A DNA stretch of 64,000 nucleotides from Rhyacophila brunnea (lineage: Eukaryota; Arthropoda; Insecta; Trichoptera; Rhyacophilidae): positions 372,001-436,000 of the forward strand of contig JAGYXB010000968.1 of NCBI GenBank assembly GCA_022495005.1, written 5' to 3'. The translations under genes were made by a program, and so were the position numbers. Numbering within the stretch: the stretch's first letter is position 1; each line of letters starts with the position of its first letter. Below the pieces are notes generated by a model, which saw only the letters and a list, made by a program, of their open reading frames with translations, ran no database searches and was not told where the DNA came from. Below are positions 23,553 through 35,877 of this stretch, piece after piece.

Positions 23553-23918
23553 GGCTATACTTCAGCTGAGGCACGCTCTAGAACGATCGTAACTACGCAA
23601 CGCACAGATTGTGCAAACGACGCGTGACGAACAAAACATAATTTGTCATAAAAATTCAACATGCATCAATGTTATGTTTATTGTTATTTAAGTAATACTA
23701 ATAATATATTTATTGACATGTCTTGTTTTTCGAGTAAATAGAAACATTTTTTAGTAATCTTTACACGATTTAAGAATTAATTCCACCGACGCCATCACAA
23801 AACAAATTGACGTGTGAACAGGTCGACTATCGCTCTCCGACTGGCAACGGCGCAACGCATGCAAAATTACGTCCCATCTATTGCTTAAAATTATTTGCCG
23901 TTTCACTGAAGTATGCTC
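23553..23918 (-). mobile_element. TTAA-target MITE, TTCAGTGAAACGG family
   Basis: TTAA at 23549-23552 and 23919-23922 bounds the element. The ends are GGCTATACTTCAGCTGAGGC and the complement of GAGCATACTTCAGTGAAACG. The empty site is preserved at about 14.13 kb (CGTATATATTAATAATTTAG on the matching strand), which proves insertion at one TTAA. A 68-residue frame inside is not a gene. Confidence 0.9.
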
Positions 23919-24164
23919 TTAATAATTTAGTTTCTAGGACCACCTTAGCAACCGATAATAATAACTTTCCATACAAAACAGAATTAACTGAAAATGAATT
24001 CAATTCTGCTTAAAAATGGCTAAACATATTAAAAGAATGTATTGTCGTCGTGTTTAAAAGTTTCAAACGTCTAGCTACCGGGAAGTTAGTTAAAAATCTT
24101 CAATCGTCCAATACAAATCTTGGACAAACAAGAAAAAAAATGAACTAGACACACAAGAAAAATC

Positions 24165-24388
24165 GGTACTGTTCGGTTATACCGGAGCCAGCGGAAAACG
24201 CATTTCGAAAATAGCCGATAAACTGGATTATTTGTTAGGTTAACCTAACCAAACCTAACCTAACCTAACCTAACCTAACCTAACCCAACCTAACCGAACC
24301 TAAACTAACCCAAACTAACAAATAATCCAGTTTATCGGCTATTTTCAAAATGCGTTTTCCGCTGGCTCCGGTATAACCGAACAGTACC
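24165..24388. mobile_element. Foldback element with a TTAGG telomere-type core
   Basis: Two 73-bp near-perfect inverted arms, 24165-24237 (GGTACTGTTCGGTTATACCG...) and 24316-24388, enclose a 78-bp core made largely of CCTAA units, with degenerate units toward the right. The insect telomere repeat is TTAGG. GAAAAATC flanks the element at 24157-24164 and 24389-24396, an exact 8-bp target duplication. No coding capacity; family not recognised. Confidence 0.92.
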
Positions 24389-24948
24389 GAAAAATCTGTA
24401 CCGATCAAATAAGAATACGAGCTAATAAAAACGTGGTAAAAATCAAAAGTCTACATAAATTACCTAGAGACCTTTATAGAAGAAAAAATCGAGATTAGTT
24501 CCGTCGCTTTTCATTGTGTATCCCTAGTCACGTCACAGAATTATTTAACTCTTAAAATCGCGGTCTTTGTGGGAAAATTCTCACGGATTTTTTTCCAACT
24601 GGCAATAATGCGAAGTGGACTACATCCTCAGGTCGTGAGATAGCGAAAGTGGAAGGCGTTCAACGTAATTTTCAAAAAGTAGGCAAGCCATAACCAATAA
24701 TCTTAATTTATTTACCCACCTAATTATTGCCTACATTATAAAATAGTAGAATAAATATTTTTGACAACAGGATAGGATTGAGAAAATTTCGAACCCTGCG
24801 TCAAGCGAGCTCACGTTTGGTGTTACGATATAATGTTTGGATCCAGAGCATGTACATTATAGGTTGAGAAAACAGCTAATAAATAATCATTTTGTTAAGA
24901 AATCTCTTTAGGATGTATTGCCAATGAATATAATATGTACCTATATCA

Positions 24949-25605
24949 TCATTATCATCATCATCATCAGCTTGAATCTATCCACTGCTGTATGAAGGCC
25001 TCATCAAGGTGATTCCACTTCTCTCGGTCCTGTGCGTTACGTTGCCACGTACTTCCGCAGAACTTTATCATTTCATCGGAAAATAGTTGGAGTCTGTCTA
25101 CTGCTGGATGGAGGCCTCCGCATAATCCCATCCACTCTTCTCGGTCCTTAGTTCTTCGCTGCCACGTATATCCAGCGAACTTTATGACAACTCATAAAGT
25201 TCGTTGGATATACGTGGATATACGTTTGCAGCGGGTTTTAGGGCGCTCTTGTAGCCGTCTAGCGCCCCTTGGGTACCACTTTATAACGGCATTTGTCCAA
25301 CAAGTGTCCACTAACCAAGCGACATGTTCAATCCATTGCCATTTCATCTGCTTAGCGACCTTTATCACATCGCGTACTGCGTCTGCTTCCTTATCTATTG
25401 GTTTCTTTTGTGGTCTTTCTGCGTAACGTTCAACATGCACCACGTTGCGCTAAACACATTTCTTTGATGTCTCTTGCATTAAGAGTCCATATTTTACACG
25501 CATACGTTAGCACTGGTAGGACCATTATTGAACTCTTTAATTAAGAAATAATATGAGGTCACTTTCGAAGATGTTATTCAGGCGCCCAAATGCAATCTGC
25601 TCAAT
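24949..25605 (-). pseudogene. RTE-like reverse transcriptase 3' end with ATC-repeat tail
   Basis: The minus strand reads AFGRLNNIFESDL, then VIKVAKQMKWQWIEHVAWLV, WYPRGARRLQERPKTRC, and finally WNHLDEAFIQQWIDSS before a stop, followed by a (GAT)n run at 24949-24969. This is the thumb and C-terminus of an RTE-like element with the expected short repeat tail. The 3'-terminal coding segment is present in two diverged tandem versions (about 24975-25060 and 25090-25190), so this is a rearranged relic or two insertions. Stops and frameshifts exclude function. Confidence 0.78.
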
Positions 25606-25609
25606 ATAT

Positions 25610-27840
25610 AGGTTGGATACTAAAAAGGGATATATTGTACTTGCGATCTTCCCACGGACAAGGGTCAACGGGAGAATATGTAGGTCCCCTAAATAGCAGA
25701 TGTTTCACAAAAACATCATAAACTATCGATTTTACGATGAGAACATTAAAATTAATATCCCCTTTATAACATTGTGAGAATATAGCTAGTAATTAAAGTT
25801 ACATAATAAATCTTTATCTAATCTAATCAGTACTTAATCTAAAAGGTCTCCCTTATTTATTTATATAAAAACATCCCTTGCTGTAATATTTAACAATATA
25901 ACATAATACTGTGGGAATTCGGTCAGCCATAAATTGATTTATTGATTCATGTCTTACAGCTAATAATATTTTATAACAGTTGACTCACTCGATTTGAGTG
26001 CCATTGATAAGGATCGCTTTGGTTCAACAATGCAATTTATCATTACTTCAAGTCAAGAGTGCCTTGGTTATTTCCACTGACCCAATATGCTATGCGTGCC
26101 ACCGAATGCCGAGAAGGGTGGAGCCGAGCCGTGATGATGACCTGCTCGACAGTCAAATAATCCGAAAGAAAAAATAATATATTTTCGTAAGTACGTTTAA
26201 GGTAATTATTTTCCTTTTATTTTTATATGCATATATTTAATTAAGTCGCATCAAATATTTACTCACAGAAGAAGAAAACAATGTAATTATTATTGTTTTT
26301 TTTATATTTAATCTAAATAAATAAACACATTGCCAACTTTTAATTTATTGAGTAAACTTCAGTCAGCTTTAGTAATATTAAATAAATATATGGGGGGGAA
26401 AGGATATCCGATTGTAAATATATACCTAGAGGAAAAACACATTTGTCAATGTTTACGTTTTCTATAGGAAAAATAACAGAAGAAAATGATAAGCATATCT
26501 TCAATTATTAATTTCTCTTGTTTATAACATTGTAAAAAATGTAAATGCGCGTAACATAAATTTACAGTGGAAGGGAGGAATTATTGAAATTATTTATTAA
26601 AAGGAATAGAAAAATACATCGCAAATGAAATAATAATAGAGATAGATTATAAAAATATTGTTATCAGCTATCTAACTTTCACATTATGTATAGGTGCGAT
26701 TGCAAATCAACGTGTCCTAAAGGTGTATTACTCATTTTTTCGCTATCGTTCAATGACGTTTTGATAAGAGATGCATAGGAAATGTGTGTTGATTAATTAT
26801 TTTTATAGCTATATATTTTAAATAAACACATGCACATATTGCAAGGCTTTCGCGGTTATTAGTTATTATCGTATTTTTGTAAATAAAATTTCAAGTAAAT
26901 TTACTTATTCTACCAAGAACGAAGTCAAAATCTTTGCTTTCGCGTAGTTATCGAAAAAAGTGCAAAAATCGAAAAAATGTTGATAGTGTAAAAGTCACAC
27001 ATTTTAACGGAAATATATTTCAAAATAATTAACAAAAAATACTTAGATACTTACCTATATTGGGTCAATGGCATTAAAGTTTACCTACAAGTTATTGCGA
27101 CCTATCGCGTTCTTTTGTGTCTTGTCTTATAGATATGCCACGTCAGTATATTAAATCAAACACTGTATGCCTCAGATGGTTGCACCAATAATTTATGAGT
27201 AGGTACCACGGGTCTTCCACTGACACATACCTTAGTGTTGTAGAATGCCGAGATGGCTTTTCGATAACCAAATCATCCGGGTCACGATCCCAAATCATGA
27301 GGTCCTGACGAAAAAAAGTACTATTCTATTCACCTAAATAATTTACACTTTTTTCATTCCTGGAGGGGGTCCGGACTCGACCCCCCCCCCCCTTGTGTGT
27401 AGGCATGTAGCTGAATATTAATAGTATAATGTTCATTGTTGACGTATAATTTATACCGTCTGATCTACGTCTGCTGGATTAGCTATCTGCTATATCAAAG
27501 CTACAGGCTACATAGATAATATTCATATATAGATATACTTACGTTGATTACTCTTAAGTGATGCCAATGCACTTTTATCTACACCAACAACCAAATGGCG
27601 TACTAACTAACTAACTAACTCAGGCGTAGGGTTTATCTTGGACCGGTTTTTTTACTGGTTAAGTATCAATTTTTTAACGTATCTGAAACACAACTATTAG
27701 GTACATACAAATAATTACCATTACGTAGGTACCCATGTTACAATAAACACTAACACGTTATAAACTGATAAATTAAAATAAACAGAGTGGATACGTACAT
27801 ATATTTGAATATAGGTACATATACAATGTCACGCCACAGC
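25610..27840. other. AT-rich stretch without a recognised gene
   Basis: No coding region was recognised. A C-rich patch at 27363-27395 (GAGGGGGTCCGGACTCGACC then a C run) resembles a transposon terminus without a partner. A CTAA tetranucleotide run occurs at about 27600-27620. Confidence 0.55.
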
Positions 27841-27853
27841 GTATCTGTGTATC

Positions 27854-28368
27854 CAGTGACGTCCCGTGGGGGTAGGCAGATAGAGCGTCGCTTGGGGGCG
27901 GCAGTTACCCGAAGGGCGGCAAATGAGAATCATTATTTATAATATATATAAAAACTACCTTAACTTAGTAATAACGGAATTATCTGTCCATTAAAAAGTT
28001 CTTGGTGAACAGCAATAACACGTGCAGATTTGCAAATAATATTTGAATTATGTATAGGTAGGTACCTACATATTTACATAATTTAAAATTTAACCAAACA
28101 TGTTTGCTAGTTAATCGCGAGTTTTGTAAGTTGTCTGGCGTATTTTTAAATGTAGGTACCTATCTGAAATCATTGTCTATTGAAACAGATATGGCATTTA
28201 AATTAGATTTAGCGGTATATATCATTTTAGTAATGTATCCATACAACACATTTCTTAGATATTGGAGCCATGAAAGGATGATAAGAGTACTGTAAGCTGT
28301 ATGTATAAAAAAATGTGGCGGCATTTTGGTACTGCCTAGGGGCGGCATTTTGTCTAAGGACGTCACTG
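27854..28368. mobile_element. hAT-like MITE, CAGTGACGTCC family
   Basis: The element runs from CAGTGACGTCCCGTGGGGG to TGTCTAAGGACGTCACTG. An exact TGTGTATC duplication flanks it (27846-27853 and 28369-28376). GGGGGCGGCAG and GGGGCGGCATTTTG blocks lie next to the ends. A second copy is at 39872-40293. The frames inside (28104-28295 plus, 28160-28477 minus) are chance. Confidence 0.92.
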
Positions 28369-28773
28369 TGTGTATCGATGATGAAGATGAAGATGTCAAG
28401 AAATTGTCTTTGACCAACCGCATCTTCCCATGTAAACGTAGTGAATTAATTATGGCTGCAGTATGAGGAAGAGTCAACTACTGCGATGGAATCCATGGTA
28501 CTAAGCGACAAGGGCATCGAGTGTCGTCACAATACTATTCTCTCCAACTTTGGGAATAAACATACCGAAGCTAATATCTGTGTTCTTAGATGAATATTGT
28601 TTTATAAATTCATAAAACTTAGCTTAGGTACTCGGCGATTTTCCACGTAATGGTTTTTAAGATTCTGTATATATTTTTGAAGTTTTACTTCTTTAGGCGC
28701 GTTTGGAAAATCAGATCAGAGTGTATTTTTGGCGTGTGACATGTAACAGATAATTTATTTTTTCACATAAAAA

Positions 28774-28850
28774 TAAACGCCCTCGATTGGATTCAAACCA
28801 CCGATTGATCGGTTATCAGCCGAACGCACTGCCTTTACGCCACAGTATGA
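28774..28850 (-). ncRNA. tRNA-Ile-like relic or SINE head
   Basis: The minus strand shows an A-box-like TGGCGTAAAGGCAGTG, an anticodon-arm-like TCGGCTGATAACCGA (loop CTGATAA, anticodon GAT) and a B-box-like GGTTTGAATCC. The 5' acceptor does not pair with the 3' side and the T stem is imperfect. This is a pseudo-tRNA or the head of a SINE rather than a working tRNA. Confidence 0.5.
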
Positions 28851-29229
28851 TACTGCAATCATGACGATTATACAGTATAATATTATAGTTTAGAATTGTT
28901 CCGTTACCTAGGCAGCGAATTTATTATTGTCGGCCATTTGCAATACCTTGCGTAAGCAAACTATTAAACGTCATAGTGGTAGTTGTTACTTTTAAAAATA
29001 AAAACAACGATACATAATTATATAATTTAGTAATATAAGTTAAAGTGTATAGAAATAAACCAACGGCGTTCCAATAAGCGGTCCTTTTTCTTGAGTGTGT
29101 AATTTAACAAGATTATTAAGAGCTAGTCGAATAATCTAGGTTATCACAAGTTTTGTTTTTGTTTTCTTACGCCAAAGAAGTATAACTTCTAACGCACATA
29201 CATAAGTACACACACCGATTTTTTTTAAC

Positions 29230-29760
29230 TACTTACTTATTTACTTAATCTGATCCTACAGACCTTGCGAAAACATTCTCCATGAATTTATAACCTGAGT
29301 TCTCGCTCTCTCTCCAGTCGGTCACACTCAGCCTCTCTGCATCCCTCTTGATGTTATCCGCCCGTCTCCTCCTGGGGCGGCCCGAGACCGATTGCCTACA
29401 GGGGTTCCTTCATAAACTTTATAAAGACTTCTTAATACATTGCATCTAACAACGTGAATCATCGCGCTCTCAAGACATTTTTTTGTTTTCAAATACTTGG
29501 ATAGCCCTCTCTTGTTTCTTCGAGACTCCAGGTTTCACATCCATACAGAGCGATTGGTTTCTTGCAGATGGGTTTGCCATGTGTCCGAAACTAGTTCATG
29601 TTCGTAACCGATTGTACGTTTTTTTATTGGAGTGGGTGGTTAGTCCGATGCCCGACATCCAATTTTTATGGGCCAGGTCTGTTAGTTCACTGGAGATGTT
29701 TCTCTTTCCCTTCATTATCTGAATAGTGTTCCCATATCCTCCACTTGGAGACGTGTTCTC
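29230..29760 (-). pseudogene. Non-LTR reverse transcriptase C-terminal relic
   Basis: The minus strand gives SVSGRPRRRRADNIKRDAER, then LSVTDWRERENSGYKFMENV, and upstream MDVKPGVSKKQERAIQVFE. The GRPRRRW.D.IK.D...L....W and 'C.E.W.L.K....L..FE' motifs belong to the C-terminus of EN-RT type non-LTR elements. The frame is broken by stops; the catalytic region is absent. Confidence 0.68.
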
Positions 29761-30027
29761 TGAGCGTTACAGATTCTCGCTCGAGTTAGTTTCTCTAATT
29801 GCATTTTTTTTTATTCTGATTTATATAATATACCTACGTATAATATATTATAATTTCATTTGATTAATGTTACTTATTTTCATTATATTGTCATATTTTG
29901 AATAATAGTATTATAGTGTAGTTATAATTGTGTTATAGTGAATAGTAGATATTGATCAGAATTTATGATCAATATTATTATATTTCACATCCGACACATT
30001 ATTTAAAAATTGATTCAGTTATTTTAA

Positions 30028-30610
30028 GGGGTAGAGGCATGCCAACAGAGGAACCTAGCGGGAAAATACGATGATTGCAATTTGAAACATTTTTTTGATT
30101 TTGAATGTACAATTTCAACTGTATTAATTATTAATAAATATGTATCAGGAAACATTAAAAATATTTTTTTTAAGTCAAAGATAAACTTACAATTGTAAAG
30201 AAATGTTATAAAATGTGAATTTCTCACAGGGCTACATCTTATAATTATCAACATTATATTTTATGGTCACATTTATTATTAAAATTTAGTTTATTAAGTT
30301 TTCTATTTTTTCTCGTGTAGATTTTTGACTAAGTCATCGTTTTAATATTTTTTCATATTTATTTTAAAAAACATTGACGTTAATCTTATAATATAACTTA
30401 AAATCCTTTTTTTATATCAAATCGAGCTTCAATATTGGGACGACACCTAAAATAAAATTTGATTTAAATTAAAAGGATTTCAAGTAATAGATTCATATTA
30501 TACATATTTATTAATTAATACAGTTGAAATTGTAAATTATCAAAAAAATGTCTCAAATTGCAAGCTTCGTATTTTCCCGCTAGGTGCCTCTGCTGGCATG
30601 CCTCTCCCCC
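30028..30610. mobile_element. TTAA-target MITE with GGGG(T/G)AGAGGCATGCC ends
   Basis: TTAA (30024-30027, 30611-30614) flanks a 583-bp element whose ends GGGGTAGAGGCATGCCA and TGGCATGCCTCTCCCCC are inverted repeats. These continue inward through ACCTAGCGGGAAAATACG. TTAA targeting points to a piggyBac-type source. A truncated relative occupies 36890-37255. Confidence 0.88.
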
Positions 30611-31009
30611 TTAAGTAGTGTAAGTAGGTATTTTACCGGATACCGTTCGATTAACCGGTATAAAAATAACTTTATACCTGTCATCAACCTATGTATATAG
30701 TTCTCTCACATACGTTGCACTTTTCACGCCATAAAATATGTACCTGCCTATCTATCACTGATAAAAAATGCATAGCGATAAGCCAATCTGCCCTAGCCCT
30801 GGCAAAATAGCAAATAAACAATCATATTTGTATTTTAGGTAGTGATGTCTTTTTGCAATCAACGGGTGGGACAAACCGGTTGTTGACCTTGCATCTTCCG
30901 CGAGAACCGGTTGTTAACAATATGTAATATCTAATTTAATATTTATTTATTTATTTATAAATAAATACGAATGGGACTCTTGGCCCCCCACCCTGCTCCT
31001 ATTTTGATG

Positions 31010-31530
31010 AATGTTTGAACCAAACTGGCATGGAGTGCATTTGGGCGCCTGCATAGTATCTTCAAAAGTGACCTCCCATTGTGTCTTAAGCGTAAAGTGT
31101 TCAACCAATGTATGCAACCAATGTGTGCAACCAACGCTCACGGAAGTATGCATGCGAAATATGGGCTCTTAGTATAATGGAAATCCAAAAATTAAGAGTA
31201 GCGCAACACGTAAAAATCATAAAATAACAATGATAATGAAGCAGATTAGAGTAAGTACGCGATGTAATTGAGGTCGCTAGTCAGGTGAAATGACAATGTG
31301 CAGGACACGCTCGACGAGTGGACAACCACTGGACAAATTAATGCCATCATACAGTGGTACTCAAGGGACACTAAACGCCCGCAGGGACGCCCTTAAACCC
31401 GCTGGATAGACGAACGCATAAAGTTTGGTGGATGTGCGTGGCAGCAAAGAACTAGGAACCGATAAGAGTGGAGGAAGCTAGGGGAGGCTATCATCCAGGA
31501 GTGGTTTGACCCCGGCTTACGATGATGATG
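31010..31530 (+). pseudogene. RTE-like reverse transcriptase C-terminal relic
   Basis: The translation reads RTKLAWSAFGRLHSIFKSDL, PLCLKRKVFNQCMQP, then WYSRDTKRPQGRP, TRWIDERIKFGG, AWQQRTRNR and WRKLGEAIIQEWFDPG, ending in a GATGATGATG tail. It is more complete than the 4035-4460 relic and has the uninterrupted CTTAAGCG site. Numerous stops make it a dead copy. Confidence 0.82.
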
Positions 31531-32622
31531 GTATAAGACATGATTGTACTTCTAATTTACTTTTTCTGGAATGTATACTACGCAGAACTTCACGGCCATG
31601 TTTGAAGACGTCAATATTAATTGTCACCTTGCAAGACCCAAGGAATGGCAAACCTCAACTCTCCGTTACATCACCAGCGCATCTATTCTATACACAAGGT
31701 TGGTATCGGCGGCTATCGAGTGTAGTTTATCATATTTATGTATTGAGGTATTATAATTGTATTTTTACAATAAGTTAGTCGTCTAAACTGTCAAACCAGT
31801 CTATCTCGCTATAAAAGTTAACACAGTCAAGATAAGTGCTGTTAAAACATAGCTCTTTTTGGCAATTCAGACTTATTGTAACAATTAACCGCTTCAATAC
31901 ATAAATATGATAAACTATCATCGATAGCCACCGATAGCACCCTTGTGTATAGAATAGATGGGCTGGTATCGGGTATATACTACCATGATATAGAAAAAGA
32001 CTGGGAGAACATAACGCATCATAAACAAGATGATAAATGGTTAGCATCTAGTCTGCGCCAAAATAATACTTAGCTGCCTATTAATATTGGTTAGATATTA
32101 TAATCCCACAAAGAAAGCGTTCTTGTTCTTCAAGATTAGAAAAAAACAGAGAAAATGTCAAGAAATCTCTACCTACCTACCTACCTATTAAACAAAAAGG
32201 TTCTGTTTCGCTGTTGTTGAATAAATAAATAAATATTTGCTCTACTGACTTCATGGAAGTGAGTCAAAACTTCACGTTTTGCCTCTTTGTTCTTTGAATT
32301 ACAAAAAACAGCCTGAATAGAAAATAAATTACGATTCAGTGAATTTCGCGCCATCGACAAAATCCAGGTCAAACCAAACATGCATAATATTGCATAATAT
32401 TATTTTTATTGCAAGTGAAAGTGAAATGCTGACCTCTCTACGGCGATAATCAAAGCATTTAAAATCAAAGTTACGTTGGTATATTTTTTTTTTATAATAT
32501 AATTTTATTTTATTATAGAGATATCTGTGTATAATACAAATAAGTAAAATTAGTTAATATAAATGCACTTCTATTCAATGCTAGATGGCAGTGTGCAATA
32601 TTCAAGTCAATAAAAATTTGTG

Positions 32623-33081
32623 CAGACCGTTAGAGCGGAGCTCGGAGCAGGAGCACGGAGCACTGGAGCAATGGGATTTACCTGGAGCAGGAGTGGAGCC
32701 GGAGCACCTAAAATTTGTAGTGCTCAGTACTGCTCCGGATGTTTTTTTTATCATTAAAAATTTAATTTTCGTCTTAATCCAATGAAAATAGTATATTTTG
32801 ACACTTTGCAACACTGGAATTATTTGAAATATGGAAATACTGCCGAGTGATAAAAAATAACCTCACTTTTTGACAGAAGAGGCAAATACTTACTGAGAGA
32901 CGATTTGCTGTCGTTTTTAAATAAAATAATTAATAATGAAAATGACGATTATTTTAAAACAATTTATTTTTTAACATTTGGATACATATAATACTTATTA
33001 AAACTTTTTACCCGGAGCGGAGCAGACCCTGGAGTGGAGCTGGAGCGGAGCAACTAAAAAAGTGTCCGCTCCAACCCTCTG
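32623..33081. mobile_element. GGAGCGGAGC-rich inverted-repeat MITE
   Basis: The left end CAGACCGTTAGAGCGGA and right end TCCGCTCCAACCCTCTG are inverted repeats. Both sides carry runs of GGAGC units (GCTCGGAGCAGGAGCACGG; GGAGCGGAGCAGACCCTGG). Flanks AATTTGTG and GTTTTGTT agree at only 5 of 8 positions, so the target duplication is doubtful. The paired 66- and 70-residue frames on opposite strands are repeats, not genes. Confidence 0.68.
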
Positions 33082-34094
33082 GTTTTGTTCAATGTTAGAA
33101 TGGTCATATTATGTATAATTCATTATCCTATGCACAACGTGGTTCTTCCTGGCCTTGTTTCGAATCAATCTCTGGCAATGACATTATTAATGGACAACGC
33201 ACTTTGTTATGGAACAATATCACTTACATGAATTTATCTTGTAATATATCAATTTATTAATAAAGGCTGCAATCAATTTTAATGTTGAAATCAATTTTAA
33301 CCAAGGAAAAATATTATCGAAAGGATTATTATCAAACAATTATAATGGAGTCAATTATTACCAAATTAAATAATTTACAAAATCAATGGAAACAAGAACT
33401 AACAAAAATGTTAATAGGTATAAGATGAAGCGATGTCATTAAATTTAAACTATAAGATGACAATCGACAATTTACATCAAAATCATTTGAAATCAACAAT
33501 TTTCACCAAATACAATCAAAATCATTTGAAATCAACAATTTACATCAAATGCAATCAAAATCAGTTGAAATCAACATAAGTTATCAACGATTGATGTAGG
33601 TACTATACCAAGATGTTCTCAAGCCGTACCTAATCAATTCAAAGAAGAGGACAATACATTAACCATTATGGAGACGAACTTATTACCAATGTAATCGAGG
33701 CCACAACTTATGAATTATTGAAACAAGGTCAACGCAGTTCTTCAATTCAAAACTGATGTCATATTTACGATGTCTTGAAGAAAGAAACAAACTACTCCAC
33801 GATTATTTGACGCCTGTAAAGCAACCGACTTCGAGTCTGCTACTTTACTCTAACATTGGGGTTGTTATGAAACAATATCACTTATATGAATTTATCTTGT
33901 AATATATCAATTTATTAATAAAGGCTGCGCCAAACCATTTTGTTAGCCAGTACCTAAGAGCAGTAATATAAAGTACCTATCTTAAATTATAAAACATGTT
34001 GTGAGCCCGCGATTAAAACGGGCCCCTCTGTCATAAAGCCCCTCAGGCAGAACGCGAACAGTCGAAATTTCGTATACCTACTCAGATCTCGAAA

Positions 34095-35545
34095 AAGCAG
34101 ACCAAAGACCTGGAAAACGGCTCACGTTGTCGCTATAGCAAAACCCAAGAAGTACCACTCTTTGGCTGTAAACTACAGACCTATAAGTCTACTAGATGGC
34201 ATAAGCAAACTTTTCGAGAAAGTGATCCTTCGACGCTTTCTCCCATCCCACAATCAAGTCCTCCCGGACACCCAATATGATTTCAGGAAGGGCCTATCAA
34301 CGACCCTACAACTCTCCAGAATTACCGGGATTGTGATGGCCGATATGAGGTAGCGCAAGACCACTGGTATGGTTCCATTGGACCTCGAAAAGGCATTTGA
34401 CACGGTCTGGCATGACGGTCTAATCCACAAACTTTTTACCTACCTTTAAACTACCTGAGCGGTCGAGCGCTTTTTGCAGTGGTCAAGCGGGAGAATTCAT
34501 ATCACCGCACTATCGATGCAGGGGAACCACAGGGTAGTTTGATGGGGCCCAGGCTCTTCAATCATTTCATAAGTGATATGACAAACCCCGCCAACTGCAC
34601 ACTGGCGCTATACGCAGATGACACAGCCATCCTTTCCACCTGCCGCCAGACTGACACGGCGATTAGGAACTTAGAAAAGGGCACTCGACAGCTAACTGAT
34701 TATTATTGTCGCTGGAGACTTAAAGTTAACGCGGAGAAGACGGAGGCGATTCTCTTCTCGCGGAGCCAAAAATCCTATAAAGGAAAAATTACTGTTTGTG
34801 ACATCCCCTGTTCATTCAGTAACACTGTGAAATATCTCGGGGTATGCCTTCACCATAGATTGAACTGGACACCTCACCGATTAGAAGCCAGGCGAAAAGC
34901 CTTTATGGCGATGGGGGTTCTTAGACCCATCTTCAACCGTTGAAGTTGTCTCTCAGAAGAAAACAAAAGGGCACTATATAGCATGGTTATTAAACCAACC
35001 ATGCTGTATGCATCCCCAATTTGGACTACTGACATCACCAAATCCAATTTAAAGATGCTGAAAACAATAGAGAACAGATGCCTTCGAATCGTCTACGAAC
35101 TCAAGCCTCACCATAGCATCAAACACATCAATGCAAAACACGATGGAATCGACATTGCCGAAACCATAACTAAATACAGAGAGACCTTCTTGAATATACT
35201 GACAGAAGGGCCTCATAAGAAACCTACACTATTTTGCCAACAAAATTCAAAATTTTAAGTACATGCGCAAGGAAGCTAGGCTCCGTCATAAGATGATGCC
35301 CCCTGACTCTCCAAATCCTGATGATCCACCCCCTCCTCACTCAATTACAGGTACCTCTTCCACAGCGTATGCGGCCGGCAGTACTCTGACCCCGCCGGAT
35401 CCCTTCCAGGGTCTAGCGGTAGAGGTAAAAGAATGTTTGAAAGCCCTAAGAGTTAAACTAGGTAGCTTTAGAATGTACATCAGAATGAGACTCGGGCTCA
35501 AAGCCCAGGTGAGAGCTAAACAGAAAACGGGGTATACCCCCTAGG
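34095..35545 (+). pseudogene. Jockey-like non-LTR reverse transcriptase, degenerate
   Basis: Motifs in order: AIAKPKKYHSLAVNYRPISL (34129 on), LDGISKLFEKVILRRF, then [15 protein letters not shown] (34380-34430), AGEPQGSLMGPRLFN, LALYADDTAIL (YADD at 34611-34622), WRLKVNAEKTEAILFS, VKYLGVCLHHRLNW, and ENRCLRIVYELKPHHSIK. The order matches palm and thumb of Jockey-clade reverse transcriptases, which copy their own RNA at nicked DNA. Four or more frameshifts or stops (after 34353, before 34479, at 34943, at 35258) separate the pieces; the endonuclease part is missing. The proline-rich 93-residue frame at 35263-35544 follows directly and may be its tail. GC-rich against its surroundings. Confidence 0.85.
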
Positions 35546-35877
35546 GACTGAGCGAACATCTTTGATGTCATAAAATGATCCACACAAGATCATAATTTCA
35601 AGCCGAACATCCCGCTAAAGGATGAACTTTTTGTTTGTTGGACCCATAAGGACAATATTCGGAAGAGGGTTTTTCTTAACTGTTTTCCCTCGAAAGACTT
35701 GTTTGAAAAGCAAAATGTAAATTCAACAGCTCAATACTTAGCCAGATTACATGCGGGAAAGGGCATTAATGTACTTACAAGACCCAACCCTAGAAAATAA
35801 TAGTCAGGAAACCGGAAAAAGAAAAGGTAGGGGGAAAAAATGTTTGGGACTTGATATCCGGGAGGCGAAGGCAGAAC

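Larger units (their letters stand above)
23355..24440 (-). repeat. Dispersed repeat carrying two later insertions
   Basis: This is the complement of the 13861-14546 repeat, block for block. It is interrupted by a TTAA MITE (23553-23918) and by the foldback element (24165-24388). The order of events is: repeat first, then both insertions. Confidence 0.8.

Noticed and set aside
24238..24315. TTAGG-type array as a real telomere or chromosome end
   Set aside because: The array is only about 78 bp, lies between inverted arms, and has a target duplication outside; it is an interstitial element core.
33470..33580. CRISPR-like regularly spaced repeats
   Set aside because: The AAATCAACAATTT-type units are AT-rich, diverged, few and unevenly spaced, inside a eukaryotic retroelement-like interval.
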